NCBI GenBank assembly: GCA_026075535.2
Contig: AP026549.1
Location: 1 to 64,000 of the forward strand
Direction of reading: 5' to 3'
Source: Tricholoma matsutake
Lineage: Eukaryota; Basidiomycota; Agaricomycetes; Agaricales; Tricholomataceae
DNA: 64,000 nt
In this document: positions 11,531 through 22,630 of the stretch, piece by piece
How positions within the stretch are numbered: position 1 is the stretch's first letter
How the letters are laid out: every line of letters starts with the position of its first letter
Translations under genes and position numbers: made by a program
Notes under the pieces: generated by a model
What the model was told of the DNA's origin: nothing
Database searches by the model: none
The model's input: only the letters and a program-made list of their open reading frames with translations

Positions 11531-14500
11531 CTAAGTTTGAATCTCGAAAGTAATTCCGAGAGAGTCTCTAAATTTCCTGAATAGGACGGCGCCAAGGTTC
11601 TTTGTGAACATGTCAGCCGGATTATCACTTCCAGGAATGAAAACGACTGTGACTTTGTCATTTTCTATGCATTCACGGGTGTAGTGGTAGCAAATGTCTA
11701 TATGTTTGGTCCTTCTTTCCTGAACTGCATTTGATCCAATAAAGATGGATCCTTGATTATCAGCGCAGATTGGTACGCGCTTCAATGTATATCCAAGTTC
11801 CTGGAATAAGGACTCTATCCACACTATCTGCCGACAAGTGTCAGAGAGAGCCATGTATTCGGCTTCTGTGGATGACAGTGCTACAGTTTTTTGTAAACGG
11901 GACTGCCAGCACACAATGCCACTCGCCAGAGTAGCAAAGTAACCCGTTGTAGATCGGCGCTTGACTGTGTCAGCTGCCCAATCAGAATCTGTGAAGGCCT
12001 GTAGCCCCTCGGATTTCTCTCCATCATAGACTATACTGTACTTCTGGGTTCCCACCAGATAGCGCATTATGTACATTGCTTTGTCTAGATGTTCTTGGCT
12101 AGGATTAGCCGAGAATTGCGACATCTTGATTACCGCGTAAGCGATATCAGGTCGCGTTCCGAGCATCAGATACAATAAAGATCCGATCACAGACTGATAT
12201 TTTGATCTAAGCACCGCGTTTGGCATCGCTGTGTTCTCTGACGGTTTGTAGCCAGTCGGGAGCGGAGTGGGGGCAATCTTGGCATTTGTCATCTCGAACC
12301 TCTCAAGCACTTTGGCGAGATATTCTGTTTGATCAAGTTTGACTTTGGCAGCAGTCTGGGTGACGCGCATGCCTAAGAATTCCGTGACTTTTTCAGTACT
12401 ACGGCACTCCCAATGCTTTAGGCAAGCATTTTTCTTTTCATCCACAAGTTTCTTGTTCTTGCCCATGAACAAGCCATCATCAACATAGACTAGCGCAATA
12501 ATGATGCTGCCTGTCTTAGGATCCTTGTGTATGAAGATGCCGGCATCGGAGCTGGCGCGCACGAACCCAATGGTGCGCATAAATGCCTCTAGCTCTCTCC
12601 ACCATGCTAGTGAAGCCTGTTTAAGGCCATACAATGCTCGGCGTAAGCGCATTACTTTGTGCTCTTTACCCTCAAGTCTGAAACCCTCGGGTTGATCCAT
12701 ATAGATCTCCTCATCAAGTTTGCCATATAAAAATGCGGTTTTTACATCTAGACCGGTCATATACATGCCTTCTAGGGACGCAAGGGCAAACATGAGGCGT
12801 ACGGTCTCGTAGCGGACTACTGGTGAGAAAATCTCATCAAAGTCAACGCCTTCGACTTGTGAAAAGCCTTTGGCCACGAGTCTGGCTCGTTTTCTTCTGT
12901 CCGATTTTACGGAGAAAACCCATCTATTTTTGATCATTTTTCGATCATGTGGAAGATCGACAATGTCATAGACTTGTCGCTTGCGAAGAGCCTCTAACTC
13001 TTCATGACAAGCCTGTTTCCACTCAAGTTGCTGCTGCCATTCCTGTTGATCTTCACGTCTTGGACGAAAGTCCTCAGTGCTAACTGGAGGCGGCGGAGGA
13101 GGAGCGTTAGTCGCATCGTCATGCGCCTTTTGCTCGCTTGGTAAATCATCATCATCATCTTCTGATGATGGAGGAAGGGGCGGATTTTGTGGCGGTATAG
13201 GGTCATCGCCATCCGTTCCAGATGAGTGGTCGTCATCTTCTGGTTCTGGTGGAAAATCACCAAGGTCTGTCTTGGCAGGAGTTTTAGCTCCGGGACAGCA
13301 TGGGAACATCATTTCATCAAATAGTGCCATAGCACCAATGAATATTGCGCCGTTTCGTCGCATGAAACGATATGCTTTAATGCCATCTTCTACTCCAAGG
13401 TACGTCATTAGCTCTGATCGAGGAGACAATGTTGTTGGACATTTTTCCTTTGGTAGATAGACATAAGCACCGCAACCGAAAACCTTCAGATTGTTTAGAT
13501 CTGGGCGGACCTTTGTCAGGTCCTCAAAAGGTGTCAGCCATTTCAGGCGCCTTATTGGGGTTCGGTTGTATAAATGTGTTGCATGTTCTATGCAAAATTC
13601 CCACCATGATTGTGGTAGACAAGCGGTGAATCACAGGGTTTGCGACTTTTCCATTATTGTCCTTATGGCGCGCTCTGCGCGCCCGTTCTGTTGATGAACG
13701 TGGGGTGCAGACATCTCTATTTTGATGCCTAAATCCTTGAGCTGTTTTTGTAGCTCACGATCCTTGAACTCCCCCCCTGGATCGACACGCCAGCGCTTGA
13801 TTGTAGCGCCATATTGGGTCTTAGCCATTGCTAGAAATTGTCTAATCGCTGCAGTAGCGTCAGATTTCTTTCTGAGACATTGGACCCAAATATGTGACGT
13901 TTTGTCATCCAGAAATACAATGAAGTATTTATGTTTGTGGTACAATAGTACTGGGAGTTCCTTTAGGTCGGAATGTATTAATTCAAAGGATTTGTCAGCT
14001 CGTGAGTCTGACTCGGGAAAAGATTTTGAGGTCATTTTCCCTTCTGCACACCCTGGACATATAATTTTGTCTTTAGGAATAATTAAATTCCTTGGGAATT
14101 TTATGGTGCTTTTAGGCATTTTCCCTAGCGCCTCTTTGGATGGGTGTCCAAGTCGCCTATGCCAAGTCAAGTAGTCAGCGACATAAATGGTCGCGACATT
14201 AACCTTTTTGGTGCTCAATATATGAGTCCGAGCCCAATAGATCGTGTCATTCCTCCTTAGAGGGACACAATGCATGATTGGGTTTCCATGCTCGATGAAT
14301 GAAATGTATGCGGAGGAACCACGCACATCACTTCCGTCTTGTAAAAGACCCCCATTGACATCAATCGAGTATTAATGTCGGGTATGTAGTAGATGGGGTA
14401 TAGTCGCGTTTCACGTGTCTCTGACTTCCCATTACATACTACCTGGTGCCTAATGAAGACTGCTCCTTTTCCTACTATATGAGTAGTACCAGTGGCCATT

Positions 14501-15405
14501 TGGACCAAGGTAGAGTCCTTTCTCGGTAAAGGCTCGTAAGAAGCGAAATCTTTCATTTCACCAGTGAAGTGTTTTGATGCGCCTGAATCTATGATCCAGT
14601 CGGCACCTTTCTTACAATCTCCCTTTGCACACATAGCACATATATTAAGATCTACATAATTCCATGATACATTTAATAGCGGTAAAATTTCACATGAAAA
14701 GTTTGCTGTATTCATAGGAATTTTAATCTTAGTGCTTGTGGCAGGGAAAAGGACTGACCTGTCATCATACGCCCCTGTATCAAGGGGTTCATCGACGAGC
14801 ATTTTGTCGACGGCTTTCCACACTTCCTCATCAGTTACTGGAGGTTCAGATCCAAGGGAGACGGTATCGTCTTCTTCCTCCTCAATCGTTGCCTCGGTTT
14901 CTGGCTCTATCCTCCTTCTCTTACCTTCTCGCACCGTAAGGTGCTCTTCCAGCAGTCGCAGGTTTTTCGCGCTGCGCGGAAGTTGCATGCGCTCGAGGGT
15001 GTCTCGAGCTTGCTGGTATTCGGTGTAAACCAAGTGAGAAGAGGAGGCCGCGCCCGTGTATGCCTGTGCAGGCGGTCGGCGGCGAGGATCCCTTGTGGGA
15101 GTGTGTTCGCGTCGCTCGATGCGCTGTATGAGCGGCATCGGCGGTATGATGGTGCCATTACCATTTATGGTGGTAAAGGCGTTGGAGGCGAGGTGGGTAT
15201 GTTTCTCTTTTGGCTTCTCCTCCTTAGTCTTTCTGTCCACGTTTTCGGGACGAGTCTCCGTTGCTGTTTTGCCCTTCTTTGGGCTGCCATTTGGGGTTTC
15301 CCCCCTTGCGCTTAACAGCGGAAAGTTTGTTGGCCTGAGGCTGGCCAGCGGGCTTTCCAACTGCTGTGCGCCTTGAGGCTTCAGCAACAATGGAGTCCTT
15401 GACAT
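11531..15405 (-). pseudogene. copia pol (protease-integrase-RT-RNase H), broken
   Basis: Protease: motif DSGAS-KHFTG near 14590. Integrase: WHRRLGH and CPGCAEGK (the His/Cys zinc finger), then IHSD and a GGEF-type core. RT: LKQASLAWW and YVDDGLF at about 12490. RNase H: TDSDWA, STEAEYMAL and ADNQGS near 11750-11990. 14257-15405 is one frame, and the integrase continues in another frame from 14326. The frame change sits at a run of five G near 14350. Within the integrase a TGA (13631-13633) replaces a codon that is TGC in the related element at 52.3 kb. After it the frame is open to the end (11531-13429). Encodes replication proteins of a fungal retrotransposon; inactive as read. Confidence 0.9.
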
Positions 15406-15976
15406 GTTTAAATGTCAAGGCGCTAGTGGCGGTCGTGTTAAGGACCGTTGCAGACAATGAGTCGTACTCGCGCGGCATCGCAGCAAGTAGAATCATCGCC
15501 TGTACTAGCTCGGGGATGGCGATGTTAGCAGCCGTGAGGCACTCGAATTTGTCTGCCATTCTCGCAATCTCCGGTGCGGGGTTCGCAGCCGGGATCTTGA
15601 TTGCTATTGCAGACCTAAAGTCCGAAAAGACTTGGGAGGGGCCGTCCACACCATAATCGGTGCGGATGAGAGCCCACACCTCCTCAGCAGTGTCCTTTGT
15701 GTTGGCACGCTGCCGAATGGAGGGGGCCAGGCGGAGCACTAGGCTACCAATAGCCTGGTCATTTTTGTTGCTCCAGGTCTGGAGCTTGGCATTAGCGTCC
15801 GCTACCAAGGTAGCGTTCGTCGCCGTCAAAGGAGGCGCCGGGGGCGGTTTTTGCTCTGCCCCGCTAGTTATTTGCCAGAGGCCCTGAGACCTGAGCCACG
15901 CCTTCATTGAGTCAGCCCATAGAATGTAATTTGATCCGTCGAAAGTTTGAACAAGTTTTTCAAGAGTTGAAGACAT
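15224..15976 (-). CDS. copia Gag (UBN2-type) protein
   Basis: This is the capsid-like protein of the element, in a frame open upstream to 16009. The ATG at 15976 (MSSTLEKLVQTFDGSNY) is preferred, since the homologue at 52757 starts the same way. The motifs LDGSNYILW-type and WADSMKAWL are typical of copia Gag N-termini. It ends at 15224 in a basic tail, while the following protease lies in another frame that overlaps by ~180 bases. In the sister copy gag and protease share one frame, so the frame change here is more likely a mutation than programmed frameshifting. Confidence 0.85.
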   Translation of the reverse strand: MSSTLEKLVQTFDGSNYILWADSMKAWLRSQGLWQITSGAEQKPPPAPPLTATNATLVADANAKLQTWSNKNDQAIGSLVLRLAPSIRQRANTKDTAEEVWALIRTDYGVDGPSQVFSDFRSAIAIKIPAANPAPEIARMADKFECLTAANIAIPELVQAMILLAAMPREYDSLSATVLNTTATSALTFKHVKDSIVAEASRRTAVGKPAGQPQANKLSAVKRKGGNPKWQPKEGQNSNGDSSRKRGQKD

Positions 15977-16204
15977 GATTCTATGGTGGCAGCTGGTAAA
16001 AGCGCTCAATCAGTCTTTTTACTCAATAAAACATGTTTAACATTCTCAGGAGAAAACACTCCTTCAGAGTGGTTAACCCTAGTCAACCTAGGTTTTATAT
16101 GCAGCTCGCAGGGAGCGCAATGCAGCTCACGAAGAGCGCAAGGTTATAAATTGGAGACGATGAAGTCAACGTCGTTCGCAGCTAATTAAAGCGCGTTCGC
16201 GACG

Positions 16205-16225
16205 TGCCCAGCAGGGCCCATAACC
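16205..16225 (-). other. Primer binding site, half-tRNA type
   Basis: Immediately inside the 5' LTR the minus strand reads GGTTATGGGCCCTGCTGGGC. Its complement resembles the anticodon arm of initiator tRNA-Met (CAGGGCYCAUAACC). Ty1/copia elements of the half-tRNA class prime this way. The truncated element at 52.3 kb has the equivalent GGTTATGGGTCC directly after its LTR. Confidence 0.75.
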
Positions 16226-16525
16226 TGTTGGAGCAGACTATATACGCTGCACAGGGGAAGAGACAACACGTTCCTTACAACCTACCTGGGGTTAGACTTA
16301 CAGCTAGGGTTAGCAGAGGTAAGAACACTGTATTCCTACTATGGTACAGGTTCTCCTTATATACATAATATTAAGGATGTCACATGACTCGGGAATGTGT
16401 TTACCGCATGTATGCGCAGTAAGCACAGTAACATGCGTATGCTGCATGTATCGCCTCATGTATACATGTGTATGCTGCATGTATTGCCTCATGTATACAG
16501 CATGCATCAGGGATTAATTTCAACA
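16226..16525 (-). repeat. 5' LTR of the copia element (300 bp)
   Basis: It is nearly identical to the 11194-11498 LTR, lacking 5 bp (GGGGTTAGAC versus GGGGTTTAGTTAGAC). It is followed by the target duplication ATGTA. Confidence 0.93.
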
Positions 16526-16861
16526 ATGTATATTTCCATCATACTGAGAAAACCCCTCAAGGGGGAATAAGTTAAGTAGCTATATCCAACTCAATTCAAG
16601 TCAATTTAAGGGATTTGATGCTAAATTGAGGATGTTGGAGAGTTGCTGCTTACAGTCCCCAAGTCTCGTGTCGGTGTTTCCCGAAAGTCACGTGTTGCGC
16701 ACGATCTACTGGGTGAATAGCGTTCACTAGCCTCACCCCCTCCCTCTCGTGGGTTTCATTTTTTTCTTATGTATTATCTTATAATATGATATGTAGTACA
16801 TAGTTGTGATATTACACATTACACACCGAGTTGGTCATATCTGTACAGTGTACAGTATACA

Positions 16862-17622
16862 TTAAACATTCCAGTTACGTATGGCAATTTCACAGAGTTC
16901 CGTTGTCAGCTGGTCACCAGTGGCAAACATATCGAAGGTGACACCTTGCCTAACATCCATGTCTTCCCCTTCACCCTCCACCCAAAATGGTATAACTGTA
17001 TTTGCCATGATGAGATAACCACGAAGATCTCCATCGCGTGATGGGTGATGCGCTGCCTTCCACATGTATCCCATCATTTGATCTATCGCTTGTCCCTCCC
17101 CTATGTCATCCCGTTTGATCTCCACAATACAAACGATATAGTGATCACGGATGTTTCCAGGTTGTGGCCTCACTTTAACGGTAGTGAAATCCGGGATGGA
17201 CTTTTCCACTTCTATGCCAGCTGAACGTGTCAGAGAATATTAATGTTGGATGTCAATTCTGCAGACCACGAGTGCAACGTACGCATATCTCTAGATTCAT
17301 GTAAAGCGCCAGTGGAGCCAAAAGATAAGTCGGCCAGATCCTCAGCCACCTCATCTGCATCCAAAGCCCTACGGATTATGCCTTGCGGGATTGTCATGAA
17401 GCGTCTTCGCACAGGAAATATCGATGTATGGAAGGAGTTTACACTTCCGTACAGTTGGTTCTCGAAATGAACGTTGGACAAAATTGTTTTTTTGAGGTGG
17501 TAAATAACCCATCGATCGATCTGACTGATATGATTCGCTACTGATGGTGGAATTTCGAACTGAAGAGCAAGCGGCAGTTGAGCAGGCTGATCAAGCGTAG
17601 CCATGACTGACATGATAATCAA
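16862..17622 (-). CDS. PD-(D/E)XK-like nuclease-fold protein, two exons
   Basis: A 62-nt intron (17221-17282; donor GTACGT, CTGAC branch-like word, acceptor TTCAG) joins two ORFs in frame into about 232 residues. Exon 2 shows SIPDFTTVKV, then IVCIVEIKRD, then QAIDQMMGYMW. An Asp, a Glu-x-Lys on a hydrophobic strand and a downstream Gln helix are the pattern of the restriction-endonuclease fold. In fungi this fold occurs in effector-like and Crinkler-type proteins and in many unnamed basidiomycete proteins. Exon 1 (about 113 residues) is an N-terminal region I do not recognise. The true start could be an internal ATG such as 17604. It is transcribed divergently from the gene at 17876 and shows no stops or frame breaks. 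The fold is inferred from motif spacing, not from a search. Confidence 0.6.
17221..17282 (-). other. Predicted 62-nt intron
   Basis: Donor GTACGT, acceptor CACGTTCAG, with a CTGAC branch word about 12 nt before the end. Removal restores one frame (codon C|CT, Pro) and avoids the stop at 17230. Confidence 0.7.
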
Positions 17623-17875
17623 ATTTCAGCTCTGAGTGCTGAGCGGTCAACCAAGCGGCCTAATACTCACCGAGGAAAGGTGCAAAAAGCTTGATACTGA
17701 CGGCGTTGTTCAGATAATATACTAAGCCACGTTTGTATCACGTGATAAACACCACCTTTATGCGTGTTATTTGCTATTATTCGTCCTTAACATCTATTTC
17801 AACATTCAACCTCGTAAGTCGATTTTTGATTACAATGGTCAATATGTTTTGTCTTATAAACGAGATCAGTTATTC

Positions 17876-18311
17876 ATGTCGAAATCCCTTGATTCAAGCG
17901 CCCCTCCGCTACGCTACCCTCGCCGTGTACGGCTGGGAGGCTTTGTGATGAGCGCAGAGAGTGCTGTGGCATGGGCGTCAAACATCAGCGGTAAAGAGCT
18001 TCATCTACCTCGCAACAACCCCACCGTCTGTAGGGTCATTCTCAGCAAAGTTCGTTCCTATCACGTAAACTTCCGGGATGTTGGGGAAGTTGCAGGCATC
18101 GATTATATGGTCATTACTCAGTCTGGATGGTTTAAAGGGTACAAAGATATGGATCCCAAGCTCATTCCGCAATTTGAAGAGGGTGAACGAGAGGCTATTG
18201 CTCGGCAGCTGTTGGAAGCAGAGGGTGAGTACTAAAATCGGTTATGATTGGCTTTTCTGACGGGCATAATTAGGCGTTCACGATTATCAATTTAAAACGG
18301 TACTTGGTTGA
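17876..18311 (+). CDS. Small unknown protein, two exons
   Basis: The frame starts best at ATG 17876 (MSKSLDSSAPPLRYPRRVRL). It could extend up to 17771, but that stretch is A+T-rich and looks untranslated. A 49-nt intron (18225-18273; GTGAGT..TTAG) removes the stop at 18233 and gives a tail HDYQFKTVLG ending at TGA 18309-18311, about 128 residues in all. The sequence is mixed alpha/beta in character (NNPTVCRVILSKVRSYHV, DYMVITQSGWFKGYK), with an acidic C-terminal helix. No signal peptide or membrane segment is seen and the family is not recognised. It is head-to-head with the nuclease-like gene ~250 bp away, so the two may share a promoter. Confidence 0.55.
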
Positions 18312-19515
18312 TTGATGGAGCAGCGCAAGATTCTTGCACTGTCTGATAATGTCCTATACGTTCTCGATACTGCATTTATGTATTTTCCTTTGATATATTT
18401 TTCAGATTCATATGATCATGGGCGTGATAGCCGCGGCGGATCGATCTACCATACTATTACGAGTCTGCTGTCCTTCTCTGTTGACTTTTTCGATTACGGA
18501 TGTGTCTTGGTGGTGGTGGTCATTCCTGTCATTGCGGCGGCTTGCAAACCCCTCATGCCATCGTGGTTCCCGTTCCCATTCCGTATATGTGGTCTGTTTG
18601 TAAATAATCATCAGTAGAGTAATAACAATAGAAAGAAAACTTACATGAGAGGTGCAGGAGGCAACCCTCCTGAGCCTCCGCATGTGTGCCTGCAGCCAGT
18701 TGCTGGCAAGAATCAAGATGTGGGAGTGACTTTCCGTAAGAATCTAGAAAATTTTAGAAAGTTGGTGTTATGGGCAGAGTTGGAATGTGTTTGACAATGC
18801 TACCCCGCCACAATCAATGACACAATCTAAGGAGGGAGTGAAGCTACTGCATTCTCAAGGCTCTGGAGCCATGTCTGGAACAAATGAAAAACAATCAAAA
18901 ATTCTCTCAGTCCCAGACTCCAAACCAGTCACGGGGCGTGGTAAAAGTAATTTATTCCCACAGTGCTTTTTCCGAGGTTCAACCGAAACTTCAACACACT
19001 ATGTAGCTGACTGGTTCAAGCCTTCAAGCTTCAAGCTTCAAGCTTCAAGGTTGACGATTCTTAGGGTTTACCCTAACCAATCACGAAGGAAATGGCGTCA
19101 CAGGACTCGCACACACGCACAGGCACGTGTTGGTTGCAAACTTATTGCGGCATCTAAGTATGTCATCTTGAAGCCCCACTGCTTGGTGCTTGGCCACGAT
19201 CGCAGTCACATCTTTCAAGTACTTGACACTCGAGGAAAAGGAGTCAGCCTTTAATCATGTTCCTGCAGACATTCTCATTCTCTGGAAAGTCTCCATTTGT
19301 GTTGACAACAAACTAAAAGGGAATGTCGCTTCCCTAGGCCTCGTTGAGGAGGAGTCCTTGTCTTTGCCCGTGGAGGAGTTGGCGGACGTTTTTGCTCCTG
19401 AGCATGAGCATCTTCATGTTGTCGTAAAACAAAGTTGTAGCAACTCTTTCTACGCTCAGTTTCATTATGCTAGACCGGAATATACTGAATGTCTATTCCT
19501 CTGTCGCTTGGGATT
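18312..19515. other. No gene recognised; small repeats
   Basis: Short ORFs only. 19017-19046 is (TTCAAGC)n with HindIII-like palindromes, and 19061-19077 is TTAGGGTTTACCCTAAC, two telomere units head to head. The ORF at 18787-19254 (155 codons) spans these repeats and has no motif, so I do not call it. Confidence 0.5.
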
Positions 19516-20058
19516 CTAATCCTTTCTGTATTCACACACCGACAACGGGACTATTTCTCCTGCCAGAAGGGCTTCAGAGAGGGACTGAAACGCGAAGACA
19601 TCAGGAGGTGGAGAATTGACACTTGGTGTGGTTAGGTGTTGACCTCCGTAATCCCCTGTCGTATGCTTCCTGCATCTGACCCTTAGTGCAGAATGCGAGG
19701 AGGCCTCGCAAAGATCTGCAGTGTGACTGTGAACACATGAGATGGTAGGTTCACTCTGTATACTGTCTTCCAGAGACTCGACGTTCGTGCATACAGCGAG
19801 GAGCTCCTTGTACACCGTTTCGCCAATGCGCACTGCACCCATCTGGGTCTGTGAGAGTGGATAGGGAGATCGAGGGTAAGAGATATGTGTTTCGTCCTGT
19901 TCTATTGCCAAAGGAGCAGGACGTGGAGATCTGATCTCATCCACATCCGGTGAGTTTCGAGGCGGAGATCTAGGATGCTGCCTAATGGGTAGGGGAGCAA
20001 ATTGTACAGAGTGCACACGTCCGCGGTGACAGCAGCAACACGGCCTTGGAAGGGACAT
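19516..20058 (-). CDS. Hypothetical 180-residue protein
   Basis: An open frame starts at an ATG (20058) with Cys/His/Arg-rich residues (MSLPRPCCCCHRGR), followed by a Pro/Ser/Arg-rich segment and a helix (GETVYKELLAVCTNVESLED). A TTTAAATA-like A+T-rich stretch lies ~50 bp upstream. It has no recognisable domain and could be a lone exon or a chance ORF. Confidence 0.3.
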   Translation of the reverse strand: MSLPRPCCCCHRGRVHSVQFAPLPIRQHPRSPPRNSPDVDEIRSPRPAPLAIEQDETHISYPRSPYPLSQTQMGAVRIGETVYKELLAVCTNVESLEDSIQSEPTISCVHSHTADLCEASSHSALRVRCRKHTTGDYGGQHLTTPSVNSPPPDVFAFQSLSEALLAGEIVPLSVCEYRKD

Positions 20059-20059
20059 G

Positions 20060-21240
20060 ATGTTTTTGTTGTGACAACGTTGTGAGGCTTCTATGAATGA
20101 TTTGTTGAAATTTAAATAGGTACAGGATAATGTGGTGTCCCTCTTGTGGAAAGCACAGCCTAGCGCAGCTGAAAAGTTTGTCCAGACCAGATGACAGTTA
20201 TGGAGAGCTGAGGAGAAACGGTTGTGTGAACGAAGAGCCTAACAAGAAGGAATGAAGGATGAGTTTTTAAATCACTTGTATTTAAGCCAGGAGGTAGCTC
20301 CGAGCTAAGGGCTCAAATTAGTCATCACGGTAACCCGGTGCAGGGGACTCATGTTGGTCTCTCCTTGCCGGTGGTAGCTCCGTGTCTCATGGTGCAACTG
20401 GTCCCATCGCCCTCCCTTGATGTTGTCTGAGTCGTGGTCAACGGAACGAACTATCAATTGGGAAGCTACAGCAGTCAACATGGTTGGCAATTTCTCAAGC
20501 AGTTCATGATGCTCTGCAGTGGTTAACACTTGCATAGTTGGAGGATTAGCATGGGGATCAATCGCAAGAGAACCAGGTGCAGTGGGCAGAGCATTGGAAG
20601 TAACACTGGGAGGAACAAGGACAAGGTGATGAACACCTGTGTTGAGAGTTACATGGCTCGAATCGAGCCATGGGCTCTTTTTGAACCAAGGACACTGAAG
20701 CACGTGAACCGACCAAATAAACCATCCCCATCAGCCAAACATAACACATATACCCTCCTCCTCTCGCCGTCATGCCTCCATCCCGCCATTTCCATAACCG
20801 GCCACTTCGACCACCCAAGGGGTACTCACGACCAGAATTCCTGAACCTATGTTGTCAAACTCGGATAAGCAACCTGCCGACCCCCAACCCAAAAAAGGCA
20901 ATTCTGGGCTCAAAAAGGAAAGACCCAATGCTGGATGGCTTTCTCATTCTTACCAAGAGACGCTGGTCGCCGTAACTAAGTACATATGTACTTCTATACA
21001 TCATGCCTTCGCCGTTTTCTGACTCGAAAGGTGAAATTATATTGAGGGACACACAAGAGCAGTTTCATCGCATCAATTATGATATGATATGATTCAGGTC
21101 GACTACGTTACGTCAATTAAGTGAACGCGGCAAGTTTTGTGTGACATGTGATTGTTAAAGTATCACACAAATTATATACCTTGCACATATTGCGAGGGAA
21201 TCTAAGTAAGAAGAGAAAACAAAATTAGAAAAAGCCCTGG
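20060..21240. other. No gene recognised; holds one dispersed repeat
   Basis: ORFs of up to 132 codons on both strands overlap one another without motifs. 20652-20742 is one copy of a ~90-bp dispersed repeat (listed separately). The rest looks like decayed noncoding DNA. Confidence 0.4.
20652..20742 (+). repeat. Dispersed ~90-bp repeat with a palindrome, copy A
   Basis: It starts at a 17-bp palindrome TGGCTCGAATCGAGCCA and continues GCTCTTTTTGAACC and GACCAAATAAACCATCCCC. Its reverse complement, lightly diverged, is at 60885-60970. Confidence 0.75.
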
Positions 21241-21249
21241 CATGCATGG

Positions 21250-21780
21250 AGTGCGAAGGAGGTGCGGGTTGCACAGGAGAGGGGCACCACCACCATAGGT
21301 GGATCTCCCGCGGCGCTGGGGGCTCATCGTTGCCACGAGGGCTCATGGTCATTGGGGGCTCTCCCTCGCTGGTGGTGGTCCCCCCTCTTCGGTGGTGGCT
21401 CTCGTCCTCACCGCTGGTTGCTCCCAGTCATCGTGGGGGGCTCATCGTCGCTGTCGGTGGCTCCCCGTGTTGTTGAGCTCTCCCTCGCTCCCCGTCGTCG
21501 TTGGGGGGCGGTGGTGGTGCTCCCTCTTTGGTGGCGGGTCCCTATCGTCGTTAGGGGCCCTCGTCCTCGCCGGTGGTCGCTCCCCGTCGTTGTGGGGGGC
21601 TCATCGTTGCCGTCAGTAGCTCCCTGTGTCGTTGAGGGCTCGCTTTCATCGGTGGTGATTCCCCCTCGCCGCTAGTGGTCCCTCGTGGTCGTTGGGGGCT
21701 CCCTGCCTTTGGTCTCGTCCTCCCTTTCCTGGGCTGGCGTTCGCCCCATTTCGTCTGGTGCCATCGTTTTCCCCTCTCGT
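21250..21780. repeat. G+C-rich low-complexity block
   Basis: Degenerate repetition of GGTGGCTCCC, CGTCGTTGGGGGC and GTGGTCGTTGG words with no fixed period. Overlapping ORFs of 76-158 codons on both strands are side effects of the composition. Confidence 0.7.
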
Positions 21781-22057
21781 TTATGTAGAAACAAAGTAAA
21801 ATTAGTAGAAAAAAAAAAGAAGAGAGCATACATGAACTCGATGGCATTGACCAGCCTTCCCTCGCGTTGCTCCCCGTGGTTCTCGCATCCCCACTCGCTG
21901 TGGCCCCCATTCCCCCGGTTGCTGTCATTCTCGCCGCCCCGTTTCGCTGCCTTGTCGTATCCGCCCGGTTTGCTTGTTGTAGGCGCCGCTGTGTGTCCAG
22001 GGCTGGGGTCGTTGCTTTTGTCGTCATTGGGCCTTGCTCAGTTCGTAGACTGATGTA

Positions 22058-22630
22058 CTGTCAAGGTTCAGGAAGTGGGCCACCTAAGGTAATGGGCCAC
22101 CCACTGTTTAAAGCTGAACTAGGAGAATACTGATACATATGGGGGGTTAACTAAGTGGCCAATGTACTGATCTTCATTCCTGTAATGTCAAAATAGCACC
22201 TTGATGAGATGTTCCCAAACCCAGAGCTATTTGGGGTAAAATTGATGAAATTGGTAATATCTGGCCTACTGGTTCTGGTTTTTCCCATAACTAGTGTTCA
22301 ACATAGAATCTCAGGGAGTTGGATACTGGAATTTGTTCATACAGGCTAGGGCTTTCTCCAATACCCAAAAACTTCCATGATCCATCATCTTTGTTATTTT
22401 CCATGTTTCAGAGCAAGTGGCCCACTTCTGAGGTTTTTATCATTTTGGATGGGCCAGGATCAAAACTGCTCCAGAACAACAAATATAACATGGACTAACT
22501 GTAGGTGCAACATACATCCTCCCAACTCCCCTGTCCATTGTTTGACCATGTGTAATCAAAGTGAGAGGCATCCCCTCTGTGCTAGAGGGGCAAGATGTCC
22601 TTAGGTGGCCCATTACCTGCATAGCAACAG
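22058..22630. mobile_element. MITE, probable Tc1/mariner type
   Basis: 573 bp flanked by TA on both sides (22056-22057 and 22631-22632). The ends start CTGT, and the inverted termini share AGG[A/T]A[G/A]TGGGCCACCTAAGG over about 33 bp with mismatches. The interior has no transposase. A TA target duplication and CTGT/CAGT-type ends are usual for Tc1/mariner-derived MITEs. Confidence 0.55.

Larger units (their letters stand above)
11194..16525 (-). mobile_element. Complete Ty1/copia LTR retrotransposon
   Basis: A 5332-bp element lies on the minus strand, flanked by the 5-bp target duplication ATGTA (11189-11193 and 16526-16530). LTRs of 305 and 300 bp begin TGTTG and end CAACA. They differ by one 5-bp indel and a few substitutions, so the insertion is recent. 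The order is gag, protease, integrase, reverse transcriptase, RNase H, which is the copia order. The coding region has two frame changes and one stop, so this copy should not move on its own proteins unless it is helped. A related truncated element lies at 52284-55860. Confidence 0.95.

Noticed and set aside
13077..15376. Plus-strand ORFs of up to 150 codons
   Set aside because: They are antisense shadows of the copia gag-pol.
15224..15405. Programmed ribosomal frameshift between gag and protease
   Set aside because: The related element at 52.3 kb has gag and protease in one frame, so a mutation is the simpler reading.
21240..22053. Several 100-158-codon ORFs on both strands
   Set aside because: They lie in G+C-rich low-complexity sequence in overlapping frames with no motif. 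Stop codons are rare there because of composition.
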